This document shows, in pieces, positions 11,300 to 23,811 of a DNA stretch of 64,000 nt. How positions within the stretch are numbered: position 1 is the stretch's first letter; the number at the start of each line of letters is the position of its first letter. The DNA is taken from assembly GCA_003439945.1 (NCBI GenBank), contig QVRM01005235.1, positions 1 through 64,000 on the forward strand, given 5' to 3'. This stretch comes from Dermanyssus gallinae (Eukaryota; Arthropoda; Arachnida; Mesostigmata; Dermanyssidae). The translations under genes and the position numbers were made by a program. The notes below the pieces were generated by a model. It was given only the letters and a program-made list of their open reading frames with translations. It ran no database searches and had not been told where the DNA came from.

Positions 11300-12560
11300 A
11301 GTGGTAGATTGATTAGTCGCCGGGCAAGCTATAGTGCTTCAAAATAAAGAAAGCATAGAGCTCATCGGCGGTTCATGCAAGATTGCGGCAGCTCAACGCC
11401 ACTTGGTCGTGTGGGTGATGAACCCGCAGGCGACCATTGGAAGTAGAATCCTAGGTTTACAGGTCACAGAGGAGAGGCGAGTAAAACCCTTTTTAGGAAC
11501 TATAGAAGTCTCCTGCAGAAAGACCAGGTAGTGGAAACCTATCGATGTGCATAAGGCTTTAACAACGACACCTCTGACAATTAGTGCTACACTTCTAACC
11601 GGCTCATTACGGAAAGTAGTTAATAGTTGACAATTTTTTTTTTATCTGAAAAGAGGGTGTTTTCTGTTGCGAGAAACAAGCTAGGTTCTGTCCTAAGTTC
11701 TGTGACATTTATTGCTTGACTAGCTGTCATGTCATAATATTTTAGGGACGACTACTTGCAGCCAACAAGAACATCGAGATGGTGGGTGTCAGGGATTTTC
11801 TTGTTGGCCTTAGAGCGACGGAGCGGTAGTATAGGTTTGTTTTTTATAGAGAGAAAAAATACGTTACTCGCGAACGGACACCACCTTTGGATATGGGCCG
11901 AACAGTGTCGGGCTCGCCGCAAGACTACCGGCGTTACCGACTAAAACTCTGGGTTTTCGATGTTCTAAAAACCGCAGCCTCTCCTGAGATTTACTCCAAA
12001 CCTCTTAGATCTTCGATTAATAATACGATGGGTAGGTAGGAGCGGTGGGTGCCTACCGGAGCAATGGGCCGAGGTCACCTGCGAGGGAGGTTCCCCCTTG
12101 CAGTGGAGAGGCCAGATACGAGCATGAGAGGTATGAGTACGTTCCGAAGATTCGATAGAGATGTCTACTTGTACCGAGACGAATCTTTCGCATTCAAGAA
12201 TCATCTGTGAGGCAATAAAGACAACTGACACAGAGTGCAGAAAGGAACTACAGAGAACGTAGTAGTGACACTCTACAGGTGCCCGCAGATGATCGTGTTT
12301 TCATTCCTACGTACTCGGCTAGTCTGAGTTCAATAGACTAAGTAATTAAGTCAGTATGTACAGTTCACGTACATATTAGTGGCGACGAGATGGGACAGTC
12401 GTAGCTAGTGCATACCTACGTCAAACTTCAACCACAAAACACGAATGTTTTATTTTGAAGTGGGAGGCTAAGTCGAACACCAGATACACCAGGCACAAAG
12501 TGCAAGGTTATCACTACCTGGTATGTTCAAAGGCTGTCTGTCACTTGAAGTAAGAGTTGT
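11300..12560. other. Unassigned sequence, probably decayed retroelement
   Basis: Only short ORFs in both strands and no motif I can name. It lies between gag-like and R1-3'UTR-like pieces, so a retroelement origin is likely but not shown. Confidence 0.3.
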
Positions 12561-12569
12561 GCATCTGCA

Positions 12570-12660
12570 GAGTATATATATATATATCGGGGACGCAGTA
12601 AATATATATATATATATATATCGGGGACGCAGTATACGTATTAATATATATATATAGCAG
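12570..12660. repeat. (TA)n microsatellite with two CGGGGACGCAGTA units
   Basis: Two TA tracts, each followed by CGGGGACGCAGTA (12,588 and 12,621), then a third TA tract. It is a compound tandem repeat of about 30-bp units. Confidence 0.85.
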
Positions 12661-13630
12661 CCCGCCTACTTCTATCTGACGACGGTATAGTCGATGAACC
12701 AGCCGCCGCTACGGACAAACCCCCTCCCCGCGCAACCGGATTTGTGTTGGCCGTCTCTTCTCCCTCACAACTCTTATTTTCTTCTACGTAGGTCGAGGAT
12801 GTTTGCCATGCGGTTGGATTATTTTCAACGAGCTTAAGCGCCGGCCTGAATTTGATCAGACTTTGACTTCTCCAAAATCTTCTTTTACCGACTCTCGGCT
12901 GCTCATCTGACGGTTTTCTGTTTGTTTGAAGACCTCGGAAATGCATAATGCACAAGCGCTACTGGCAGCTAGCAGCAGCTAGTGTGGGACTCGCACCCAC
13001 TAAAACCGATATCCTCACCACCCACCCCCCCAAGGTCGGGAATTGAATTGGCATTATTTTAACAACCCTGAAAGGGAAGTCTCGTATTCTACAGCTCAAT
13101 GCACCTAGCCAATGCTTGCCCGTCCTGGGGAGATGCGTCGAGATCCTCCGGAGGGTTTAGCTGCTCCCTCTCTTTTTTCTTCCTCGGCTCCTACTTTCGA
13201 CTGCCCCTTAAGGGGGCCTGGTCGTCGCTAGTTCTCTTAAACAATGGAAAGATGCCGCATAGCAGTTATTCGTAGGAACATCTTAGTGATCATGCTCTCT
13301 AAGCGCCTCACGTAGATCTCATGTAACTTTGGCATCAGAACCTGCGTAGCCCGTCGGGCAGGGCGAAATAAATGAGTCCAGTTTTATTGCATTTATGACC
13401 AGACGGACCTTTAGTGCGTCAATGGTTAAGTACGGAAAAATTAAGTCGTCGCGTCGCATATACAATACCCCTACAGAACCCCTCTTGCCATCGCTTCTAT
13501 CGAAGTTAAAGTCATAAACATAAACCTAAAAGAGAGGTTAATCAAACCGATAAACATAACTCTCAAAAGTCCTAAGATTGTCCCTTGTCGCGTCCAGTTG
13601 TTTACTCTTTCTAAAGACGATTCAAAACAA
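12660..13630. other. Unassigned sequence with an R1-like 3' UTR scrap (minus) near 12,980-13,050
   Basis: A 104-codon minus-strand ORF (12,641-12,955) has no recognisable motif. CACCCACTAAAACC and GGTCGGGAATTGAATTG near 12,995-13,050 match the minus-strand R1-like 3' UTR at 28.96 and 38.25 kb. Nothing further is seen up to 13,630. Confidence 0.4.
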
Positions 13631-13637
13631 CCTACCT

Positions 13638-14230
13638 TCACTGTCCGTTACTTGTCTGCCTGGTATGATTTAAACCAAAACACAACAGTGCTCCCAGGAC
13701 CAGGAACTTCAAGCATGTGTAAAACAACGAATGATTTAGGCAGTTAAAGGCAGCAGAAACATCCCAACAGATGTCGAGGCAAAATTGGTTGTTTTGGAAA
13801 AAAATAATCTTGATCTCCTGATAGAAATAAGCGATAGCAAGTTGAGTTGAGCGTGCCTTATGAAATCTAAACTGATTCCTCGGAGAGAAACTATTCGAAC
13901 TAAGATCGAACCCCTCGAATTTACTTAACCCCCAGGACTTAACCACACTTTCAAATATTTTGTTTAGGTAATTCGCTGAAGACATTTTAAATGTTGCTCT
14001 TATTAATGAATAAAATAATAATTGTGAACGCCTTTACTCTAGCTGGTTACACCAGTCATCAGGAAACGGTTTATTACATATGTCAATAGACGAGCAAGAG
14101 TAGCGGACAGCTTTAGCAATCTGTCGAAGAAGCTGTTAGAGCATCTTTTGGTATTATTGACTGGCAAAATGCTGAAAGTGTTATTAGCTTTATTCGTGCC
14201 AGCAGCGTCATACGCGTTTAGCCAGCTCAT
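13638..14230 (-). pseudogene. CR1/Jockey-like RT fragment
   Basis: Minus strand. LLTYVINRFLMTGVTS near 14,040-14,110, then YLNKIFESVVKS near 13,965, NQFRFHKARSTQLAIAYF near 13,880 and DVSAAFNCLNHSLF near 13,740. These are the RT finger, the FGFRxGRST block and motif A (with Asn in place of the second conserved Asp of AFDCLNH). The frame is broken near 13,990-14,040. This is a typical CR1/L2/Jockey-type order. No endonuclease or YADD piece is left. Confidence 0.75.
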
Positions 14231-14239
14231 TTATGCAAC

Positions 14240-16360
14240 TCTGTCAAAAAAACAAGCTGATGTGCAGGAAACCTTTGCATTTTTTTGCAGCAGTAGGGCC
14301 AATATATGTACCGGAAGCAGCGGGTCATTTATTTGATGACATAAAGATGTTTCTTGCAGAGAGAAATTCTATATAACTCTAACAAATTGCTATCTTGACC
14401 AACAAGCCTAGCAGAACCTACTTATGTGTGGCACGACTCGAATACATACCAATATTAAATATTTTAAAACCGCATATTTCTAGAGATACTTGGAGAACCT
14501 GCACGTTACCATCATCATTACTCTAAGCAAGCTTACAGAGTTTTATCGTTTTTCGTTCCAGTTTCTCGTCTTGACCCAATCAGAGTAAAATCGAGGATGC
14601 GTAATCACTTGATTTTAACCATGTTTTGCTTATGACTACGACGTCTAGCCCAGAGTTACGACTTGAAATTCGGGCGATTCAAACCATATTGTCTTACAAT
14701 CGTAGGGTTGCTTGATATATGCCATTTAAAATTCATCTAATGTCATAGTCACATTGCGTTTTACAAAGAATAATAAAACTCCAGTTTATCTGCTAAAGAA
14801 TCTCTAACAGTGGTGCAATTGCATTAAGGGGCCTCTGCAGACATTCTTCGGCTTGTGAACATATAGCATTTAAACTTTTCATAATAGGCTTTAACGCTGC
14901 AGCCATGCTTTTCTTTGCCCTAAGAACCTAATGCATTCCGGATTACAGAGACATCCTTCTTTGCCGAATGTTTTGTTCTTCGTCGTTGAGGTCCGTTTAG
15001 ACATTTGCTTGTGAGGAATCGTTATAATTCCCAGAAGATTGATTTATGCTACTGAGGCCAGCCGCAGTGTCCACAACAAGTGATCTCACGTAAGATGCGT
15101 AAAAGCGTCTGGAAAACCTGCGACGTACTAGGACGTGTCTCTTCAGGTAATTCTAGCCGTGGCGGAGTGCCCTACCCTGACTTATTGCAGTAGTCCATTC
15201 ATTGTGTCCTGTGAGCTAATATGTCCTCATTCGAAAGGACTCGGTCTATTTGAGTGATACCTGACCAGTTAATGTTCAAGTCACTACAACTTGTGGTGAC
15301 GCGGATTCCGAGAAGCTCAGTAAGGCCCAAATTATTTTTGGACATTTTAACTGGCTTTGGCTTTTTGACCTAAACATAAATAGAGCCTTTTTTCGATTTA
15401 TGTTTAATATTATGACATAGCCGAAACAGCTCCTTGCATGTTGTACTGGAAGATCCGCAGCCAAAATGTATTTTACCGTCACAATCGTGTTTAATTATTT
15501 GTGCAATTACAATTCATTTCAATCGTCAGTCCCCTCTCATTGAAAAGTCTAACGAAGAAGTGTAGTATGCTGTCCACAGTTTCGCTCGTTCAAGGCCCAG
15601 CAGACTGCTTTACTTCAAAGCAGGCAGCTTCAGACCCGTGCAGCTGTTTCTTCTATGAATGCACCACTTTTGCACGTAGTTGTAAAGTCTCAATCAGCAG
15701 GGTCCATACTGGCGCTGGAAATTCGAAATACTTGTAAATACAACCACAACTAAAACAGATGCACAAACTCACACCTGGCATCACCTGGACAAAAATCTGC
15801 TAAACAATACCATCGTAGGTCACTCAACAGAAAATCGAGAAAGCCAACAAACGCTCCACGCACCATTGCACTCTGTTCCAACCAAAACCGGATTTTAATA
15901 TCTTCATTATTTATATAAATATTGTCCTCAGCAACATTGCACGCCTTCCTTACGTGCATGCAGCCACGACCGCAGGGTAATTAATCTTGTTCCGACAGAA
16001 TAGTTTGTAAACTCTCCTGAAACAACCAATCAAGTACTGTAAATACTGTGTGCAGTTTTCTTGTGTCTTCAAATGCTAATTAAGTGAAACCAACGTTCTC
16101 AGTCGTTCTATTTCACACACACATTTCCATACTAGCTTTTGATTGCTTTGGGGAGCTGTGAACCTATGTACAAACGTAAGCGACTCATGAGAATAATAAA
16201 ACCTATCTGTCTATAGCTTGCTCCTCTAAAACGTCAGCTATTCTTGTGATTAAATCGGCTTTAAATGGTCCTGTTATTAGATTCTGCATCGGAGATCAAC
16301 TGCCTTGGTCTTGTTTATTATAAGAGGGTGATCCGAGCTAATTACGCTGTTCTGGTGAAT
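14240..16360. other. No gene seen
   Basis: AT-rich stretch with short ORFs of 60-80 codons and no family motif in either strand. Being flanked by RT relics, it may be old retroelement sequence. Confidence 0.4.
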
Positions 16361-16369
16361 CAGTGTTAC

Positions 16370-17480
16370 TTTGACCATCCTCATCATGGTGTACAACGCC
16401 CTAGTTAAGCCTTACCTGTGCTATTGCAGCATACCCTAGGATGGAACTTACAATCATGCCGTCGATGTACTACAGACGCTACAGAATGGGGCTGCCCGCG
16501 TATCTCTAGCCTAATTAATCTGTTATCAGTCCCCTAGTAGGCCATGGCTGTTTTAATATCAAGCAGCTTAGCTATTTCCGAGCCGCCGTCTACTCATTCA
16601 AACTGTGTCGCGTGATCTTGCTCAGCCCAATGACATGCTTCAGAATGTTCCTCGCCACCTCGTCCCTATCAAAATACATTTAAGCATTATCAGATTAATT
16701 ATAAATTAGTTATAAACAAAAGTTCCGTATCTACGTATCGCTACTGTAATGGATTCTCCTTCGGGGTTATCGCATTACATTTTATCGGTTGTTAATATTA
16801 GGGAAGACGCGTAAAAAAACTAATGAATATCTAAGGAGATCAGTCTTACATTTCACGATTGGCAATAATTTGGTAACAAATTATTATTATTTCCCTCACT
16901 TTAATCAGCGCTATAATTTTGAAAAAATTATCTTATCTTGCATTAGAGAATCATCTTATTAAGCTGTATCTTGTAATATATAATACTAAATTGCATTCTC
17001 TAAGCTGTCGTTTGTAACGTTTTATAATAATGTTTACAATATAAAAAATTTAAGAGATCTTAAATTAATAAAAAAACAGGCTATAGTTCTGGTACAGGGC
17101 ATGCTGATTAGTTTGCCCGGAAACTAAATCCGATTCCAACATTACTTGTTCTCAATAATGCTCTTAAGCATATTCATTATTATTTGATATTAGATAAGAC
17201 CGCTTGCGCAAATAATCGTAAATGTAACGAGTGGATGTCTCCTAAAGAGGTGTGTGGAGAGTTGCGTAACTAATGATCTTATTCTTACCGTAAATAGACG
17301 AAATCCGGGTCGACATTTTTTGCAGAGGATCCGCGTGCTTATGAGAGAAGGGTGCCCACGAGAAGGGCACACGTGGCGAGCGAACAGAAAACGGTGGCCA
17401 GTGCTGCCCAAAAGACACTGTTCGGCTTCTTGAGCATATTTAACAGATAATCTCTGTCTGCAGGTAAATACGCCTAAAAT
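16370..17480 (+). pseudogene. Jockey/CR1-like RT C-terminal tail plus 3'-end repeat (copy A3)
   Basis: Plus strand near 16,380-16,500 reads LIMVYNALVKPYLCYCSI and VLQTLQNGAARVSLA. This is the L..VYxALVxPxLxYCxxxW...LQxxAxR block that ends such RTs. From about 16,600 the sequence is homologous to 1,735-2,570 and 57,093-58,080, including AGAAGGGCACACGTGGCGAGCG near 17,365. So the widespread repeat A is the 3' end of this element type. It contains stops and frameshifts. Confidence 0.65.
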
Positions 17481-17639
17481 GTATTTATAGAAAATTGCTG
17501 TAAGTGACTTTGTTAGTTCAATGACAGCTGCATTTTAGACCGCAGTAATATAATAATAATAATCGCGACTAATTGGAAGTTTATGTTATTGTTCATGAAT
17601 TTAACAATCTTAACTTTGCGTTAACCAATTAGTGCATAC

Positions 17640-17890
17640 ATCGTATGACAATTAAATTGTCATACGGTCAAACTAAATATGTTATATTTTTGGGATGAGA
17701 GTACCCACACCAAATGATAGACCAAAGCAAAGGTAGAAGAAGCTGGAATCATGCTACATCCCGTCCAAGCAAATATGGAACACTCGTGGGTGCAACGTAA
17801 TTGTACGAAACCTATCATTGTGTACGATGGCTCGGCCACCATATTTCTAATGAATAACCATCAGCGTAAGTAAATCTCAGACTTTCAGAA
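17640..17890. repeat. Dispersed repeat (partner about 58,800-58,935)
   Basis: GCAACGTAATTGTACGAAACC and TTTCTAATGAATAACC recur at 58,840 and 58,908 in the same order. Nature unknown. In both places DNA-transposon-like sequence lies further downstream. Confidence 0.6.
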
Positions 17891-17982
17891 AACAAGCTAC
17901 AGAAGTTGTCCAGCAGTCAGATATCACGAGCAAAACCGTTTATGATAAAATTGCCAGCCAAGGCATTTAGACATCTAGGACG

Positions 17983-19540
17983 ATGTCGACCGAGTCCAGT
18001 GGCAGTAAGCCGCCTAGTAGTTTGAATATCTCCAGGCTTAGGAGCACAATAGCCAATATAATACACCAATCGCTATCCAAACTGATGTTTCGAAGCCGGC
18101 TAAGAAGAGGCAGCGCATCGCCTGGTGTATCACAAGTTGATCCAACTACAGGTGCCGAAACTTTGGATATCTTAGACAGGAGTATAACACCAGGGTGTAA
18201 GCGAAGGAAGGGTTCCTCATTTAAGTGCGATGAGCAAAACGAGTCGTTTACGCTGGTGGTGTCCAAGGGTGAACAGAAGGTTCTATCCCGTGAGCAGCGT
18301 CAGATGGGCAAGCTGAGAACGAAGACGTCTAGCGGTCACTTCAACGCCAATTTAAAGTAGTCATGCAAAAAAATACTACTGAGGATCCAGCTTCTAACGA
18401 GTTCGCTGACGGCACATAACTGCAGTTATGTAAGGCTATTCATACTAATTGCCCTGACCGCCATTTTTATATGGGTCAAAACAGAGGACGCGGACGGACA
18501 ACTGATGCAGCTTCTGCAATAGAATCGACACCCGCCACGGCAACCTGTCTAGCTGCTAACGTTATTCAAGGTGTGAATTCAAGGCGTCCATGTTGCGTTT
18601 ACAGACGACGAGATATGGCTAAAACTAGCAGATTCTGAATATAAACAAGAAACAACGACTACACCGCAGCTGCTACTACCAGCTCCCATATATATCCCCA
18701 CCAGAAAAGGCGGAAGATCGACAGAGGTCCCGCCGCAGGTCGCCCGTTTAAAGACAACGTCGAATCAAAACACCCGTTAAGCGACTCCGGCTGTGCCCAG
18801 CCCCAAAAGCACCTCCTTCGGAGCGTTGTGGTGCACGCTTGATGGTTATTCCAGGCAGGTCACGCTGGCAAGACCCCACTCAGCAAGTGATCTTGACCTT
18901 TGACCCGCCTGTAAACCGCCTGTGTCCGTCTTTCTAGGATACAAAACTTATTCCGTCGTTTTCGAGTCCGATCAACCGAAGTTATGCTGCAGTTGTCAAT
19001 AAGTGGGACATCTAGCGGACAGGTGCACTTATCGCAAGGCCTGCAAAAATGTGAATATGGAGAATGTGGATATGAAGTTGCAGGAAACAGTCGAGGTGTG
19101 TAAACTGTAGTGGCCCCCACGTGGCCGGATCGCTTTCCTGTCCGCGTTTGGAACCTCCGCGACCGGAACTGGATCCTCATGGAGGCGAGAGTTCTACAAC
19201 AAGTTAAGGCGTCGCATGCGTCCGCATCGATCACCGAGAGCGCTGATGCTACAGCTACTGTCGTGGAAGAGATGCAACCCAGTGGTTCCATCAAAGATAA
19301 GGCTTCGTACGCTGCAGTTCTTAGGGGAATTTCCACCTCACAAGAAAGCTTCTCACCGCAGCTGCTTCTTCCTAACACGTGACCGCTACCAAGCCCAAAA
19401 GGAAGTAAGCCAACACATACAGGAGTCATCAAGCTCGGCCGCGGTATACTGCTGAACTCGCAACCAAAGAGAAACACCCATAACAAGGCGTCTCGCAGAG
19501 ATGCTGGGGGCGCCATAGCAGAGCAGACGTTGCTCGGATA
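17983..19540 (+). pseudogene. Gag-like ORF1 region with one zinc knuckle
   Basis: An open stretch of 125 codons from the ATG at 17,983 (MSTESSGSKPPSSLNISRL) is Ser/Lys-rich and otherwise unrecognised. Further on, near 18,955-19,060, shifted plus frames read TYSVVFESDQPKLCCSCQ followed by VGHLADRCTYRKAC, a CCHC zinc knuckle as in ORF1 proteins of non-LTR elements. Stops separate the pieces. It lies upstream of the RT/nuclease remnant in the same strand and may be its ORF1, but that is inference. Confidence 0.5.
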
Positions 19541-19699
19541 TTAGATAGTATTAGTCCTAATCTGGCAGCAACTTTAAAAACGATCGCGGCAGCCCTGAAA
19601 TCTTCATTGGCTCTCCTTCCACTTGCAAAGAAGCTTAAAGCCTTTACATCATAATGTCAGATAATACTAACTAACCCAAGTAGAATTGAGGCCGCACAA

Positions 19700-21340
19700 G
19701 CATCTCCTTTCTTGGATAACCCCAACAGGGCAACATGCCCGGTTTGCAAAGATGTCTTCGCGAGGAGATTCTTGCCAGACTTATATCAGCCAGGCATGCT
19801 GACGCCGCCAACGGGTCCTTTACATCGGACTTTGATGGAAGAAATTGATATGGACACTACTCGTCGACATTTAGACAAGCATGCGCTAAGCCAAACTGCT
19901 ACGCATTTTACCAAAATCCGTGAGGCCTACTGTTGCGAAGGAACTTACCAACGTCTTCCCAAACAGATTTCCAGCAGGGCGGTCCCCTGGGTCCTCTCCT
20001 TTTCCGTCTGTGTATCAAATATACTTTAGATGCACTGCGATCCCCCCTTAATGCCTGGTGCCTGGATGACGGCGTTCTGGGCAGACCTCCCGGCAGTACT
20101 GGGCGATAAGCAATAGCCGGCCGGAAAGACAAACTGGACTTAGCCACAGCCCCAATTAGGGGCCCACTGCAACCTGTTTCTCCTTAGATCTTGCTTTTCA
20201 GCCACGAGGGCAACACATCTAGTTAGATGCTGCAATTTATCCTTATCGTCTAAACTTTTACAGCATTTTAATGATCTTAGCTTAGACACTTTAGAGGAGA
20301 TACTATATCCTCAGTTTACCGATGTGGCAAGGAATTAGGTAATGCTTCCGGTCTCTCTAGGCGGCTTTGGAGGTATGCCGGACGCGGTCATGATGGCAGG
20401 ATCCGCGATCGTGTCATCATTGACTCAGGCTACGGAGAGGGTTAGGGCGGGCATTATTGGATAACGATGGGTAGGAAGCTTATAACGTAGAACTACAAAA
20501 GCTGACCGACAGATTGTTGACTCGACTCCCCTCCCGATGAAAGGGTTAAACAGAGCAGTTGGACTGCCCCCGTTTGCGAGAAAAGCGATTAGCAAGACTG
20601 ATCGATAGAGCCCCCACCGTGGCTACTAAAACCAGGCGTCAAGCCGTTAGTAGTCAAAAGGCTGCAGACTTGGTTACACGCCCTACCCTGTTCACGAATA
20701 GGGACTCTTTTGGGCGACGAGACGACGCGCATTAGCACAGGACTGCGGCTTGGTGTTAACCTAGTTGTTCCTTACAATATCGTTGTGGTTACCTCTTAGA
20801 CGCTTTGGCGCATCATGGCTTGTCGTGCGCCTTAAGTGCAGGCCGAAAAGCACGCCACTCGGCACCAAATGATACTTTCAATTGAACACTGAGGTCTGCT
20901 GGCATTCCGTGTGTACAAGAACCTCCGGGTCTATACAGAGACGGTGGAAAAAGGCCTAACGGTCTTACTCTAACCTCCTCTGAGCCTGGTCGCATTTTGT
21001 TTGGGATGTAACCGTAACCGACTTATTAGGCCCTTCAATGGTCGGTGCAGGTGCGGACTAGGCAGGTCATGCGTCTAGGTAAGCAAAGGCTAACAAATGT
21101 AGAAAGTACTCTGACGTTGGTTATCCGCACCAAATGTGTCCGTTGGCTTTCGAAACAATGCGAAGACCTGGCCCGCTTACACTGAAATTCACTTAGCGCG
21201 TGGGAAGAAGCTTCAACCTTTCCACGGGAGACTCAAGAGCATCGACATTTTTGCGTCACAGGCTGTCGCTCGACATTCAACGAAGAAACGCAGCATCTGT
21301 TCGGGGCACATTGTCGAGCTGGGCTAATCCTGGGTTAGAG
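19700..21340 (+). pseudogene. Non-LTR RT with C-terminal restriction-like nuclease domain, decayed
   Basis: Plus strand, several frames. Near 19,730 is CPVCKDVF. Near 19,975 is QGGPLGPLLFRLCI then SPLNAWCLDDGVLG, an RT PLGPLLF block with a LDDG active site. Near 20,340 is LPVSLGGFGG. At 20,930-21,010 is EPPGLYRDGGKRPNGLTL then a VWDVTVTDLLGPS-like strand, i.e. a degraded RPD...D-x-T core. From 21,090 on it reads KCRKYSDVGY, CPLAFETMRRPGPL, STGDSRASTFLRHRLSLDIQ. Many stops. The layout (RT then PD-(D/E)XK-like C-terminus) is that of RLE-type elements; the exact clade is not determined. Confidence 0.6.
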
Positions 21341-22295
21341 AACCCGTAACTTCACGTTAGCGCAGAGTTTGATAGTGAAAACGCCTCCGCTGTTGCTGCT
21401 ATTCTATTGGTGGACAAAAACTGACTCGCAAATTCGACGTAGCCAAGGTTCCCATAAGTTTGTGGGTGCGTGTAAGCGCATGTAATAAGTTTGCGGCAGC
21501 TGTAGCTTTGCGTATATTCGCGCAGTAAGTTATACCGGGGGTATCACTTAAAAAGCCACTTTAGTATCACCTGCCCAGACAACTACAGCGTATTTATTTA
21601 GCGCGATAGCCTATTGCTTACTGCGCGAGCTTAAGCGCATAATATATAGCGCCGTTCCAGGAATAAACCACGTTGAGAAAAAAGCAGAAAAAGTATTTTA
21701 CTAAGTGGCAATTTGTAAAACATCTTCCGATTCGGCATCTAAAGGCCTTCACTCCAGAACAGAACACGGAAGTCTCACGGATCATTGCTGGTTGCGCCTT
21801 GTGGAACGTGCGTGAAGTCAAAAAGGCAAGACTTATCACTCGAAATGTTATTTGACAGTGTTGCACAAGGAATCTGGCCATTGTTTCGTATTATCGAGAC
21901 TTTCAACTTGTGGGCGTTTAGAGCGAGCTTGCTTGGCTTGCATACCCTATTCTGGAGGGAGCCTCGGAATCGCCAGCAGACAGCAACACATTACTAAAAC
22001 TTTATTTAAGAAACCGGTTTTAATGCCATCCATGGCTCTGAGGTTAGAGAAAACCTTAGTTATATAAGACCAGATGATTATTATTCCAGGTTCTTGAGGC
22101 ATTACATGAGTAGCTGCGCTACCGAAGACATTTGACCGGCACGACGACGGCATTTGCAGTCCTCTCTCAGAATTTGTGAAATACATTTCCTTAGACCCGG
22201 TTAGTCATGACTAGTGAAAGGCAATTTCACTTGAAACAAGGCCGAGATCATGTTCCATGGGCAAAAATATTTGCTTCAAATGAACTCTGCAATTT
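21340..22295. repeat. Dispersed repeat related to 59,130-59,720
   Basis: TTTGCGGCAGCTGTAG...CGTATATT at 21,490 matches TTTGCGGTAGCTGTAG at 59,206. The AAAAAGTATTTTACTAAGTGGC segment at 21,690 matches 59,645. CATGGCTCTGAGGTTAGA near 22,030 resembles 63,447. In both locations a Tc1-type transposase relic follows, so this may be transposon flank. Confidence 0.5.
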
Positions 22296-22312
22296 CCTAA
22301 ATCCATAATTAA

Positions 22313-22390
<78 letters not shown>

Positions 22391-22407
22391 TTAATTATGG
22401 ATTTAGG
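22296..22407. repeat. Perfect 112-bp palindrome with TA core
   Basis: CCTAAATCCATAATTAAGC (22,296-22,314) is followed by an uninterrupted (AT)n core and then GCTTAATTATGGATTTAGG (22,389-22,407), its exact reverse complement. The right end runs directly into the Tc1 transposase remnant. Confidence 0.9.
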
Positions 22408-22840
22408 CCTAATTTCGTTTTTCAACACGATGTCGCCCCGATCCACACCGCCACGCTAAACAAAAGCTGGTTCGAACGTCACATTGAGGTCCTACGTTGG
22501 CCTGCAGTCTCACCTGATCTTAATATCAGGAAACTTCTCGAACCAGGAAACACCAAAAGAAGCAATTGTAAAGGTTTGGGGCGAACTCTCGCAGGACGTC
22601 ATCCGAAACTTGTTTAACACTATACCAAACCGCATTTTGAGGTTATCCGACTTAACGGGAAGTTCACTAAATATTAAGTTTAGTTGCTGGGTGTACTCGA
22701 TGTGTCTGCCATTGTTTCCGTCGAGGCGTGAAATGAGCCCAAACGCCGTTATTCTATTCAATTCACTCGTTAAGCATCAAATGCATCTTGCTAGTGATCG
22801 TATCATTCTTTCGCGGTGTAGCTGTGTTTCAAAATAATTC
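22408..22840 (+). pseudogene. Tc1/mariner transposase C-terminal fragment
   Basis: Plus strand reads FVFQHDVAPIHTA (second catalytic Asp of the DDE triad) and then WPAVSPDLN. After a frameshift with probable loss of the PIE/NLW block (near 22,525-22,550) comes VWGELSQDVIRNLFNTIPNR, the standard C-terminal end of Tc1 transposases. N-terminal HTH domain and first Asp are absent; a palindrome stands in their place. Non-functional. Confidence 0.85.
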
Positions 22841-22972
22841 GAAACCCCAAATGTCGATGGAAGTCTCTGCTGCTACTTTATGAGCATGTATAACTGTAGT
22901 ATTTACATGATTGAATAAAATAAATATGTGTTATGTAGCAAAAATGGGTGGCAGTATCTTTCCTTTGCGGTC

Positions 22973-22973
<1 letters not shown>

Positions 22974-23032
<59 letters not shown>
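22974..23032. repeat. (TA)n microsatellite
   Basis: About 56 bases of TA repeat with one AAATA interruption. Confidence 0.9.
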
Positions 23033-23033
<1 letters not shown>

Positions 23034-23183
23034 GTTTGTTGAAACTTTTCATTATAATATAATAACGTAATTCGGTTTAAATTAAAAAAAAATACTTTTC
23101 GGCCTGACCCCCTGCTAAGATTTAGCGTCCACATGACTGCGTTTTGCATTGCTTTATAGACAGACCACCATAAATACAAATGT

Positions 23184-23272
23184 GCAACGGTAGGGCTCGA
23201 ACCCGCGCACCTATGTGTCTTCTCCTGTTACGAGGCACAGGCGAATACACCACACCACCGGGCTCGTAATTC
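23184..23272 (-). repeat. tRNA-like (SINE-type) sequence
   Basis: Minus strand contains a perfect B box, GGTTCGAGCCC (complement near 23,194-23,204), a CCTGT/ACAGG anticodon-like stem with an 8-base loop, and a weak A-box-like TGGTGTGGTGTA. Acceptor arms do not pair, so a working tRNA is unlikely; a tRNA-derived SINE head is the better reading. Confidence 0.45.
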
Positions 23273-23811
23273 GGTGTGTCTATTACGACTAAACTTTATA
23301 TGAAGAATGAAGACATGCGTATATTACTAAACGTGCTTGATCTTCAATTAAATATCTCTTTCATAACGTTTCTTTCACGGCAGCGTTCAAATAGATAAAT
23401 ACATACAAATGTGTGTTCTATCTGGCAGTACCGTGCGCCGGCAAATACTAAAACGCATCTCGCCAGAATTTCGTGCCTAGCTGTGCGATTGACCTATTAT
23501 TCCCTCGTACGGAAACCTCCTTATCTTATGTTAATTTGGCCTTTCTTCTTACGTTCACACGGCAAGCAGCAAAATGTGTTTTCAATGATAACTTAATTTC
23601 TCATCTCTAATACTTTATGAAACTTGTAATATTAGGAGGTATAACAGCGCCAATTTATACTGTATTGTAAATGTGTTTATATGTACATATTGGTAAAATA
23701 AACATATACAAGAAATGTGTACGAGACTATGTATAGATAATGGAATGATGAAACTTAAATTATAAACGTAAAACACAATTTTTTATACATATAATGCTGG
23801 GTACCACTCAC

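Noticed and set aside
18860..19516. 218-codon minus-strand ORF
   Set aside because: The plus strand over it reads a zinc knuckle and gag-like text; the minus ORF has no motif.
23184..23272. Functional tRNA gene
   Set aside because: Eight-base anticodon loop and no acceptor pairing.
23600..23670. Hydrophobic minus-strand stretch (LALLYLLILQV) as CD36 C-terminal helix
   Set aside because: Too short, ends within a few codons, and the expected residues before the helix are missing.
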